Shown in pieces: positions 24,937 to 32,679 of a stretch of 64,000 nt of DNA. A model generated the notes under the pieces. That model was not told the DNA's origin and searched no databases. It saw only the letters and a list, made by a program, of their open reading frames with translations. The stretch's first letter is position 1, and the number at the start of each line of letters is the position of its first letter. The DNA lies in NCBI RefSeq assembly GCF_002954445.1, contig NZ_MQWA01000001.1, positions 3,322,401 to 3,386,400 on the forward strand, in the 5' to 3' direction. The DNA is from Rubritalea profundi. GTDB lineage: Bacteria; Verrucomicrobiota; Verrucomicrobiia; Verrucomicrobiales; Akkermansiaceae. Made by a program: the position numbers and the translations under genes.

Positions 24937-26070
24937 TTATTCTATGATTGAGGTAGGTTGGGTGACTTTGGTTCCCTTGGTGTTACCAAGGGCAAAATGG
25001 CAGCCAAACCTGTTGTGGAGGAAGTCGTCTAACAAGATGTCTTCTTGGCGAATGAAGCCTGAGCTTGGTAGCTGGTTGCTAAAAAATAGATCGACTGCAG
25101 CACAGATGCTCGCGGCAGTGGTGAGTTGGATGGCGGAAACTGCAGAGCCGTCTAACTCCGTGTGATAGATTTTTCTGGCATCACTGATTTGAACGAACTG
25201 GTCACCCCGCCAGCCAGTGATGTTGCAGAAGGTGAGCACGAGGTCTTGCTGGGTGGTTGGAATGGCATTTTCTAAAATCTCACGCAGCAAGTCTCTACGG
25301 TTTGCTAGCTGTAGTTCTTCTAGTAAGAAACGAACGAGGTCACGGTGGCCTGGGTAGCGGATGGTTTTGTAGTTGATGTTTCGGGCAGCTCCTTGAAGAG
25401 ATGAGCAGAGAGTTCCTATGCCGCCTGAGGTGTGGAATGCCTCGTAGCGCGTGCCGTCAATCGAGAGCGTCTCTAAGCCAGTGAGTGGTCGGTCCTCCAC
25501 TAATTCGCCGTCACGTAAAGCCTGGCAGGGCTGGCAGTACTCATTGATGAGTCCATCGGTCGACCATGTGAGGTTGTACCTGAGCGAGTTAGTCGGGTAG
25601 ACTGGCAAGGCGCCCACTCGGATGTTGATGTTTTCTACTCGGTCAACTTGCTGGGCTAGGTGATTCGCGATGATAGCTGTGAAGCCAGGAGCGAGTCCAC
25701 ATTGGGGCATTACGGCCTGACCCTGTTGTGCCGATTCGGCGAGTTGTTTTATTTTTCGGCTCACTGATATGTCTTCAGTGAGATCGAAGTAACTCAAACC
25801 GCAGGCCATTGCAGATTGGGCAACCTGAAGGCAATGGGTATAGCTGAGAGCGCAGATGACTGCATCACAGCCTAGCATGGCGGAGTGGAGGGATTCTTGG
25901 TTGTTGGTATCAATGCTGACGCAACGCGTAATGTTGGCGAGCGAGTCTAGAGCTTCGAGCCGAGCATTGCTCTGGTCGGCTAGTGTTAAGGCATAATCAC
26001 CTGAGCCCGCTAGTATTCTAGCGATTGCTCCGCCGATTTTTCCACAGCCCAATAATAGAATCTTGTGCAT
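24937..26070 (-). CDS. Lysine 6-dehydrogenase / saccharopine dehydrogenase-like
   Basis: 377 residues. N-terminal Rossmann motif LLGCGKIGGAIARILAGSG binds NAD(P). The middle has CGLAPGFTAIIANHLA, a hallmark of the saccharopine dehydrogenase superfamily. EAFHTSGGIGTL and KTIRYPGHRDLV closely resemble bacterial lysine 6-dehydrogenase (which oxidatively deaminates lysine to piperideine-6-carboxylate), as I remember the family. With the ALDH7 gene 8 bp downstream this makes a two-step lysine to 2-aminoadipate path. A saccharopine-cleaving role cannot be excluded, but no lysine-ketoglutarate reductase is present. Confidence 0.8.
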   Translation of the reverse strand: MHKILLLGCGKIGGAIARILAGSGDYALTLADQSNARLEALDSLANITRCVSIDTNNQESLHSAMLGCDAVICALSYTHCLQVAQSAMACGLSYFDLTEDISVSRKIKQLAESAQQGQAVMPQCGLAPGFTAIIANHLAQQVDRVENINIRVGALPVYPTNSLRYNLTWSTDGLINEYCQPCQALRDGELVEDRPLTGLETLSIDGTRYEAFHTSGGIGTLCSSLQGAARNINYKTIRYPGHRDLVRFLLEELQLANRRDLLREILENAIPTTQQDLVLTFCNITGWRGDQFVQISDARKIYHTELDGSAVSAIQLTTAASICAAVDLFFSNQLPSSGFIRQEDILLDDFLHNRFGCHFALGNTKGTKVTQPTSIIE

Positions 26071-26192
26071 ATAAATGAAGGTGAACCCTCATGGTAGCAT
26101 GGTGTAACCTTCTGTAAAAGACCGTCTTTTGTTGATTGGTTGGTCGATTGAATTGTCGCAGTCTCTGCCGCAAGAAATCGGTGGAGTAGATC

Positions 26193-26227
26193 AAAAAAAT
26201 GGTGTGACTCGTTTGAGCCACACCATT
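26193..26227 (-). terminator. Rho-independent terminator of the sugar cluster
   Basis: AATGGTGTGACTC and GAGCCACACCATT arms (13 bp, one mismatch) with a GTTT loop lie 25 bp past the stop of the Gfo/Idh/MocA gene. Seven T residues follow on the minus strand. It ends the 26252-31693 unit and separates it from the lysine genes. Confidence 0.9.
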
Positions 26228-26251
26228 GGAAAAGGAGGTCTAAATTGACGT

Positions 26252-27406
26252 TTAGAGGTCGAACTTGGTCCAGGCAGCGTTGTTGGCGCTGGATTCTACG
26301 ACGGCTTCGATAAATGCCATGCCGCGGATTCCATCGTCAATCTTGGGGTAGTCTGTAGCAAATTCACTAGGTGTCTCACCCGCTTCAACCGCACGGATGT
26401 GGTTGGCGAAGTTGAGGTAGAGGTTAGCGAATGCTTCGAGGTAGCCTTCTGGATGGGCTGCCGGTGTGCGTGTGGCAGCTTTTGCGGCGTCGCAGTTGTA
26501 ATCGTTGCCAGTGCGGTAGACTTGCATTGGAGCAGTCTTTGATTTAATTAGCAGCGTGTTTGGCTCGTTCTGGTGCCACTCGAGTCCACCTTCTGATCCC
26601 CAGACCTTGATCGCGAGGTTATTTTCTTCACCAACTGCAATCTGAGATGCGGTGAGGACGCCTTTGGCTCCGCCTACGAAACGAAGGAGCACATTGCCGT
26701 CGTCGTCGAGTCTGCGCCCAGGGACGAATGCTGTGAGATCTGCAGCGAGTTCGTCAACGTGTAGCCCTGTGATTTCCTCAGCGAGGTTTTCAGCGTGGGT
26801 TCCGATGTCGCCCATGCAGCCGGCTGCGCCAGACTTCTTCGGGTCGGTGCGCCATGCTGCTTGCTTTTGGCCTTCGGAGTCGATCGCATCAGCCAGCCAG
26901 CCTTGTGGGTATTCCACTACAACTTTGCGGATCTCACCGAGGTCACCATTGGCGACCATGTGGCGCGCCTGCTTGACCATTGGGTAGCCAGTGTAGGTGT
27001 GGGTGAGGCCGAAGAGTTTGCCTGACTTTTCGATGATGGTTTTGAGTTCCTTTGACTCAGCGAGATCAAGAGTAGCTGGCTTGTCGCAGAGAACGTGGAA
27101 GCCAGCTTCGAGTGCTGCCTTAGCAGCGGGGAAGTGGACGTGGTTAGGTGTGACGATTGCGACGAACTGCATCCGTTGGTCAGCGGGGAGTGCCGCTTCC
27201 TTATCCATCATTTCAGCAAATGTGCCGTAGCAGCGATCCGCTGGAAGATAGAAGTCAGCACCTGAGTCCTTGGAGCGTTGTGGGTCCGAAGAGAATGCTC
27301 CGCAGACGAGTTCAATTTGCTGGTCGATCGCAGCTGCGATGCGGTGGACTGCGCCGATGAAGGCCCCTTGACCTCCGCCGATCATGCCCATTCTTACTTT
27401 AGCCAT
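26252..27406 (-). CDS. Gfo/Idh/MocA-family oxidoreductase
   Basis: 384-residue NAD(P)-dependent sugar or polyol dehydrogenase. N-terminal Rossmann motif GMIGGGQGAFIGAVHRIAA is in the first 25 residues; VLCDKPATLD is the family's EKP-like substrate/cofactor motif. The second domain shows GWLADAIDSEGQKQAAWRTD and GDIGTHAENLAEEITG, with the conserved catalytic GxxxxH. It is the last gene of a catabolic cluster after a TIM-barrel isomerase, so it probably acts on the same sugar or inositol-like compound. Confidence 0.92.
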   Translation of the reverse strand: MAKVRMGMIGGGQGAFIGAVHRIAAAIDQQIELVCGAFSSDPQRSKDSGADFYLPADRCYGTFAEMMDKEAALPADQRMQFVAIVTPNHVHFPAAKAALEAGFHVLCDKPATLDLAESKELKTIIEKSGKLFGLTHTYTGYPMVKQARHMVANGDLGEIRKVVVEYPQGWLADAIDSEGQKQAAWRTDPKKSGAAGCMGDIGTHAENLAEEITGLHVDELAADLTAFVPGRRLDDDGNVLLRFVGGAKGVLTASQIAVGEENNLAIKVWGSEGGLEWHQNEPNTLLIKSKTAPMQVYRTGNDYNCDAAKAATRTPAAHPEGYLEAFANLYLNFANHIRAVEAGETPSEFATDYPKIDDGIRGMAFIEAVVESSANNAAWTKFDL

Positions 27407-27451
27407 ATTATTTGAGTGATAAGTGTGAAGTGAAAAGTGCGAAGTTGACTG

Positions 27452-28486
27452 CTACTGAGCGTCGTTGTCGAATGCTCCGTCGAAGTTGAGGTTGGTGTTC
27501 CGTGGGAAGTCTAACTTGCGAACGTACTCGCAGGATTCGGTCGCTCCGTGGAAGCGATCCATACGGCCGTCTTCCCATTCTACGGAAAGCGGTCCTTGGT
27601 ATTGGATGTCATTGAGGGCAACGATGATTTCCTCAAAGTTGACGTCGCCACGGCCGACTGAGCGGAAGTCCCACTGGCGGCGAGGGTCGAGGAAGTCTGT
27701 GTGACCGCCGAATACACCCACTGTGCCGTCTCCGTGGTTGAACCACACGTCTTTCATGTGGCAATGGAAGATGCGATCAGAGAAGTTGTAGATGAATTTT
27801 ACGTAGTCGACACCTTGGTAGGCGAGGTGGGATGGATCGTAGTTGAAGCCGAAACGTGGGTGGTGATCGAGTGCTTCGAGCGCGCGCTCAGCGGAGGCGA
27901 TGTCGAATGCAATCTCCGTTGGGTGGACCTCAAGGGCGAAGTAGACATCCACTTCGGCGAATGCATCCATGATGGCTTTGAAGCGTGTTCCGAAGTCATC
28001 GAAGCCTTTTTGCAGGTATTCCTGAGATGTCGGCGGGAATGCGTAGAGTGCGTGCCAGATAGAGGAACCAGTGAAGCCGTTGACGACTACTTTCTCCGGT
28101 GAGCCACCTGGCTTGAGGTCGAAAAATTTGCGTGCTGCCTTAGCTGTGTCGATCATTTCCTGAGCCGCGCGTTGGCGTACGCCTTCTGGCTCTCCGTCGC
28201 CCCAAACATGGGGTGGGAGGATGGCTTTGTGGCGCTCGTCGATGAGGTCGCAGACTGCCTGACCTACAAGGTGGGCTGAGATGGCGAAGCAGGTGAGGCC
28301 AGCTTTTTCTATCTGAGCCCATTTAGCTTCGCAGTAGCCCTCTTCGTTGAGTGCTTTTTGGACATCGAAATGGTCGCCCCAGCAGCCGAGCTCGACGCCG
28401 TCGTAGCCCATTTCTTTAACTTTCGGGAAGAGTTCTTCAGAGGGGATGTCAGCCCACTGGCCAGTGAATAATGTAACGTTACGCAT
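27452..28486 (-). CDS. Sugar phosphate isomerase/epimerase (xylose isomerase-like TIM barrel)
   Basis: 344 residues. Family features are [35 protein letters not shown] (metal-ligand Glu), [14 protein letters not shown] (Asp/His), [14 protein letters not shown], and [11 protein letters not shown]. These are the metal-binding positions of AP-endonuclease-2-like isomerases such as IolE/IolH-type enzymes. It lies between the FGGY kinase and the oxidoreductase. The exact substrate is not determinable from sequence. Confidence 0.9.
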   Translation of the reverse strand: MRNVTLFTGQWADIPSEELFPKVKEMGYDGVELGCWGDHFDVQKALNEEGYCEAKWAQIEKAGLTCFAISAHLVGQAVCDLIDERHKAILPPHVWGDGEPEGVRQRAAQEMIDTAKAARKFFDLKPGGSPEKVVVNGFTGSSIWHALYAFPPTSQEYLQKGFDDFGTRFKAIMDAFAEVDVYFALEVHPTEIAFDIASAERALEALDHHPRFGFNYDPSHLAYQGVDYVKFIYNFSDRIFHCHMKDVWFNHGDGTVGVFGGHTDFLDPRRQWDFRSVGRGDVNFEEIIVALNDIQYQGPLSVEWEDGRMDRFHGATESCEYVRKLDFPRNTNLNFDGAFDNDAQ

Positions 28487-28564
28487 AGTGATTTTTTTGT
28501 GAAATTCTGATCGATATAATTAGAGAGATACTCGCGGGGAATCGAGGAAAATCAGCACAGATAT

Positions 28565-30082
28565 CTACTTTCTGGTGTGTTGGCAGAGTTTGTCTGTGAA
28601 CTTTTCCCCAAGTGCTTGGTATATCACTTCAGAGGCTGGGTCAGGCTCGATGGTGGAGCCCTCGATCGGTTGGCAAAATTGCTCGATCAGCGTGTCAATA
28701 TCATAGCCATCGGCGGTAGCCGCTATCAATGCAGACCCCAGTGAGGCGGATCCGTGAGAAGCGAGTCTTTGGACTGGGCGTTGGAAAATGTTAGCAATCG
28801 TCTGGCAGACGCCATCACTTTGAGAAATGCCACCTGTGGCAAGGATGGTTTCGGGGAATTCTCCGTGCCAGAGACTGTGGAGGCGCATGTTGAGAAACTG
28901 GCCATCGATCAGCGAGGAGGGGGTTGACTGAGACTGATCTACCGCGGATGCGTGGGGGGTGATCTCGGTGTCAAAAAATGGCAGAGATACTGGGCTCTTT
29001 ACGCTGCGTTTAGTTAGGAGCTCAGCGTCAAATTCTTCCCAGGAAATGCCTAGTTTGTTTTTGAGTGCGACACAGGCGAGCGCGCCATTTTTGAAACATG
29101 AAAGTGACATGTACCCGCCCACCGGATTTCCAAAAATGTGGCCGTAGCCTTGTGGGTCGAGGAAGGGAGTGTCGACGGCAGAAAAAAGTGTGTAGGAGGT
29201 TCCTAAGGAAATGACCCAAGTCCCTTTGCGGATCACGCCCATGCCTATGAGACTGGCTGGATTGTCTCCAGTCCAGTGGGTGCAGCGTGTTGTTGAATTC
29301 ATGCCGAATTTACTGCTGAAGTAGGGTGCTATGGTGCCAGCAATCTGGGTTGTGCGGCGAAGTTCGGGGAGCCGTTCTAGGGTTCCAGGGGCCGTGGCTT
29401 CTGCCATTTTCTTATCCCACTTTAGCTTGTTGATGTGCATCAGGTTCATCCCTGCGCCATCGGCAAAGTCGATGGCTGCGGACTTGCCTATAAGGATCGA
29501 GCATAAGAATGAGGAGGCGAGGTGGACGGTGTCAGTCTCTTGCCAGTGGTAAGGAAATTGCTTGGCGTGCTTGCGGATTTGCGCCGCTGAGAATCGCTCA
29601 ATCACTGCTGAGCCTGTGCGTTTAGTCACCTTGCGTGCGCTGCCGATAGCTGCGGTGATTTCCTTGCTGTCCTGGTGGGTGGAAGAATCTAACCAAACAG
29701 GGCAAACTGGACGGGTGAATACGTCAGAGAGTTGCTCGGCTAGCGGGATGTTAGGCGAGAGTGTTTCAAGGGTTCTCTCAAAGTGCTCGTTGAGATAAAC
29801 TGTGGCATGCTGTTGGGCTGAACCGCAAATGGTGGCAACCGAACTCAGCGGTGCGCCGTCTTGCTGCATGCGTGTGAAGAGGAGGTCGAGCGCCTCAACC
29901 CACATGATGGGGTTAGAGAAAAACTCGTCAGGCTTTGTCCCGCGGACAAAGCCGTGACTCGTTTGATAGTGAGGCAAGTCAGCCTCGAAGTTGATAGATG
30001 TCTCGTAAAGAGCCTCTCCACTACTCACATCAATAATGATGGCGGAGAGACTTTGCGTTGAGCAATCGAGACCTAGATGCAT
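28565..30082 (-). CDS. FGGY-family carbohydrate kinase (xylulokinase-like)
   Basis: 505 residues. The N-terminal phosphate-binding motif is MHLGLDCSTQSLSAIIID. Further landmarks are CGSAQQHATVYL, WLDSSTHQDS, DFADGAGMNLMHI, WTGDNPASLIGMG, and ATGGISQSDGVCQTIANIF (FGGY signature region). It is a clear paralogue of the xylB-like gene at 59392-60948 (same MxLGLDxSTQSLSA start and GDGAGMNLM block). Phosphorylates a ketose or polyol after import by the adjacent MFS protein. Confidence 0.92.
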   Translation of the reverse strand: MHLGLDCSTQSLSAIIIDVSSGEALYETSINFEADLPHYQTSHGFVRGTKPDEFFSNPIMWVEALDLLFTRMQQDGAPLSSVATICGSAQQHATVYLNEHFERTLETLSPNIPLAEQLSDVFTRPVCPVWLDSSTHQDSKEITAAIGSARKVTKRTGSAVIERFSAAQIRKHAKQFPYHWQETDTVHLASSFLCSILIGKSAAIDFADGAGMNLMHINKLKWDKKMAEATAPGTLERLPELRRTTQIAGTIAPYFSSKFGMNSTTRCTHWTGDNPASLIGMGVIRKGTWVISLGTSYTLFSAVDTPFLDPQGYGHIFGNPVGGYMSLSCFKNGALACVALKNKLGISWEEFDAELLTKRSVKSPVSLPFFDTEITPHASAVDQSQSTPSSLIDGQFLNMRLHSLWHGEFPETILATGGISQSDGVCQTIANIFQRPVQRLASHGSASLGSALIAATADGYDIDTLIEQFCQPIEGSTIEPDPASEVIYQALGEKFTDKLCQHTRK

Positions 30083-30106
30083 AGAGGGGTTTACACCATG
30101 CTGGGA

Positions 30107-31693
30107 TTATTCCCAAGAGGATTCAAGCACGACTGGCTTGTAACCACCACGTGACTTGTAGAAGAAGATCATGATTAAGAATGCAACTCCCATAATCGCT
30201 GGGAGATAAGCTGCAACCTTGAGAACTTTACGTCCGTTTTGATCCACTTTCTTAGTGAAGGCTTGTTGATCAGCAGTTTGGTCAGCAGCTTTCTCTGGGA
30301 AGTTAAGATCTTTCTGAACACCAGCTATGTCGACTTTTTCGTACTTCCAGAAGAAGAAGTTTGCTGGAGATTTCTGGACCTCATAGACTTGAGGCTTCTC
30401 CTGCTTCACGATTTCAGCATTGAAGTTATCGGCAACGGCACCGAGGAATGGCATACCGAAAATTCCCACTGTGAGTAGACCCATGGCTGATACTGTGTTG
30501 AGCGTCATGGCTCCGCCTTTAGGGAATTGCTCGGCGGTGAAACCGAGAACGGTTGGCCAGTAGAATGTCTGGCCGACTCCGTAAAAGATGAATGCGATGA
30601 AGATCATGATGCCGGAAACTTCTGAGAGTAGGAGTAGACCCGCAATTGAGAAGACCGAGCTGAGAAGAAGTAGCGCAGGTGGTGACATGAAACGAAGTGG
30701 AACACCGGCGAAAAAGCGCAATGTCATCATGATGAGTGAGGACATAACAATCGCCCAACCTGAGTCAAAGCCGTATTCTTCAGCGAGTACTGGCTTCATA
30801 AGTTTTTGAATCCAGCCGTCAGTCGCGATCTCAGCCGTTGCGAGTGGGATCATGATGAGACAGAGGATGAAGAATAGAACCTTTCCTGCTGATTTGAGAG
30901 CGAAACCTGAAATGAGGCCAGCTGCAGCACCAACAATAACAGAGGTGTAAATGCGGTTTGGTCCGAGAGCGTCACTAGTTTCGATGAGGCCGTAGTTGAT
31001 CATCTGACCAACGAGTTCATAAAAAAGGAACGTGGTTGCGAGGAAAATTCCTAAACCACCGAATTCTTTGAACATGTCTACGTAGCTGACGTTAGCTTCG
31101 ACGCGCTCATCCTTCGGGTAATGATGAGAGATGAGGAACATCACACCAAATGCAATGACTGGGATGATCATGAACCAGAACATTTGGCGCCATGCAAGGA
31201 CCGGCGCCTCGCCAGTTCCTAAGAGGAGGAAGATGGTTGCTCCTACCGCAATACCTGCAGGCCATGAAGCGTGAAGGATGTTGAGCATCTTTGATTTCTG
31301 ATCCTTGTACATCGTCGCACAAAGAGGGTTTATGCATGCTTCTACCACACCATGACCGAAGCCACAAAGTAGGAAAGCAAGAGTAAGTGTGCCGAGGTCC
31401 TTCGCATAAATAGACCAGATACTAGATCCAGCGAGTGCAGCGAAAGCTATCATCATTGATGATTTGTAGCCGATTTTATCTACAACGAGGCTGAAGAGAA
31501 TCATGCCAACAGCAATAGGCCAGAGTGAAGCTCCAAAGAGTCCACCAGCTTCAGCACCGCTGATGTTGAATTCTGTTTGCCAGATGCCGATGCTCATCAC
31601 GCGAATGCCAAAGCCTACGCCGGCGGCCATAAGAGCGAGGAAGCTACCCCAAAAGATAATCGAGCGTTCCTTGTTTGATAGTGTTTTGTCCAT
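30107..31693 (-). CDS. MFS sugar transporter (FucP-like)
   Basis: 528 residues with about 12 membrane helices; the first is IIFWGSFLALMAAGVGFGIRV. Motifs: GLFGASLWPIAVGMILFSLVVDKIGYKS and LLCGFGHGVVEACINPLCATM. There is a long hydrophilic insert (about residues 430-490, VKQEKPQVYEVQKSPANFFF onward) before the last helices. It is probably a proton-driven sugar importer serving the downstream kinase. Its start faces the PAS-AraC regulator across a 206-bp divergent promoter region. Confidence 0.9.
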   Translation of the reverse strand: MDKTLSNKERSIIFWGSFLALMAAGVGFGIRVMSIGIWQTEFNISGAEAGGLFGASLWPIAVGMILFSLVVDKIGYKSSMMIAFAALAGSSIWSIYAKDLGTLTLAFLLCGFGHGVVEACINPLCATMYKDQKSKMLNILHASWPAGIAVGATIFLLLGTGEAPVLAWRQMFWFMIIPVIAFGVMFLISHHYPKDERVEANVSYVDMFKEFGGLGIFLATTFLFYELVGQMINYGLIETSDALGPNRIYTSVIVGAAAGLISGFALKSAGKVLFFILCLIMIPLATAEIATDGWIQKLMKPVLAEEYGFDSGWAIVMSSLIMMTLRFFAGVPLRFMSPPALLLLSSVFSIAGLLLLSEVSGIMIFIAFIFYGVGQTFYWPTVLGFTAEQFPKGGAMTLNTVSAMGLLTVGIFGMPFLGAVADNFNAEIVKQEKPQVYEVQKSPANFFFWKYEKVDIAGVQKDLNFPEKAADQTADQQAFTKKVDQNGRKVLKVAAYLPAIMGVAFLIMIFFYKSRGGYKPVVLESSWE

Positions 31694-31799
31694 TATTTAC
31701 GATAGTATGTTTTGTTTTGCTCGAGTGAGTAGATGTTTCAATCGAGCGTATGAAGCTAATAGTGGGAAGTTAGACGGGTGTCTAGCATCTTGTTTTTTT

Positions 31800-31831
31800 C
31801 TGTCATGATTTGTAGGGGATTTTCATGACAG
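31800..31831. promoter_or_regulatory. Candidate operator: perfect 9-bp inverted repeat
   Basis: CTGTCATGA (31800-31808) and TCATGACAG (31823-31831) are separated by 14 bp, so half-site centres are 23 bp apart, about two helical turns. It lies in the divergent region between the MFS transporter cluster and the PAS-AraC regulator, 69 bp before the regulator's start. This is a plausible binding site for that regulator. Confidence 0.6.
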
Positions 31832-31899
31832 TTCTTTCAATTTATTGAGAAATAACTACGTCATGTGGATCTTAAAGCGTTCGACTCATAGGTCGGATT

Positions 31900-32679
31900 G
31901 TGATAAATCGTCAGTTAGTGAATACTACAAAAAGCTCATTTGATGGAAATCAGGTAGCAGAGTTCCTTGATTCTCTGATACCTGGGCAGATCTCACCAGT
32001 GCTCTTTCAAGCAATGCCGGACGTGATGTTTTGGTTAAAAAACGTGGATGGAGAGTTTCTCTTCTTTAACGATGCTTTCCTGTGCGAAAAGAACGCAGAC
32101 GATGTTTTAGGAAAAACTGATGCAGATTTGTTGCCGAGTGAACTGGCGAGAGTCTACATGGAGGATGATCGTCAAGTGATGGCGAGTGGTGAACCGCAGT
32201 GGAATAAGGTAGAACTAGTGGTTGCGATCAATGGTGGAGTGGAATGGCGAGCTACTAGCAAGGTGCCATTGAGAAATAGAGCTGGAGTAATGGTCGGGAC
32301 TGCGGGCATTAGCCGTCGAGTGGGGATGGACGAAGGACTTCCAGTGCCGAGTCAGCAGCGTGACATGGCAACAATTGTGGGAACTATCTATAAAAACGTG
32401 GATAAGGAGATCAAGGTGGTGGATGTAGCTCAAGCAGCAGGGGTCTCAGTCTCAAGTCTAGAGCGTTTGTTTAAAGCGAACATGAACACCACCCCGAAAC
32501 AATTTATTATCCAAGCCAAGATCTCGACTGCTTGTGAGCGACTGGTCGGTACTAATATGAGTGTGAAGGAAGTGGGCGCGAGCGTGGGGTATTCTGACCA
32601 TGCCAACTTCACCCGTGGTTTCCGTAAAGTCATGAAGATGAGCCCAACGGATTACCGACGCAATTACCGTAAAGGTTAG
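31900..32679 (+). CDS. AraC-family regulator with N-terminal PAS domain
   Basis: 259 residues from a GTG start. Residues about 40-150 form a PAS domain (PDVMFWLKNVDGEFLFFNDA, GKTDADLLPSELARVYMEDD, GTAGISRRVG) where AraC members usually carry a cupin sugar-binding domain. Residues 160-259 hold two HTH motifs (VVDVAQAAGVSVSSLERLF and VKEVGASVGYSDHANFTRGF), ending SPTDYRRNYRKG. The PAS type suggests sensing of a small molecule or redox/cofactor signal. Divergent to the sugar cluster, which it may control. Confidence 0.9.
   Translation: MINRQLVNTTKSSFDGNQVAEFLDSLIPGQISPVLFQAMPDVMFWLKNVDGEFLFFNDAFLCEKNADDVLGKTDADLLPSELARVYMEDDRQVMASGEPQWNKVELVVAINGGVEWRATSKVPLRNRAGVMVGTAGISRRVGMDEGLPVPSQQRDMATIVGTIYKNVDKEIKVVDVAQAAGVSVSSLERLFKANMNTTPKQFIIQAKISTACERLVGTNMSVKEVGASVGYSDHANFTRGFRKVMKMSPTDYRRNYRKG

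Noticed and set aside
30239..30478. Plus-strand frame opposite the MFS hydrophilic insert
   Set aside because: It is an overlap shadow of the transporter gene with no start signal or family match.
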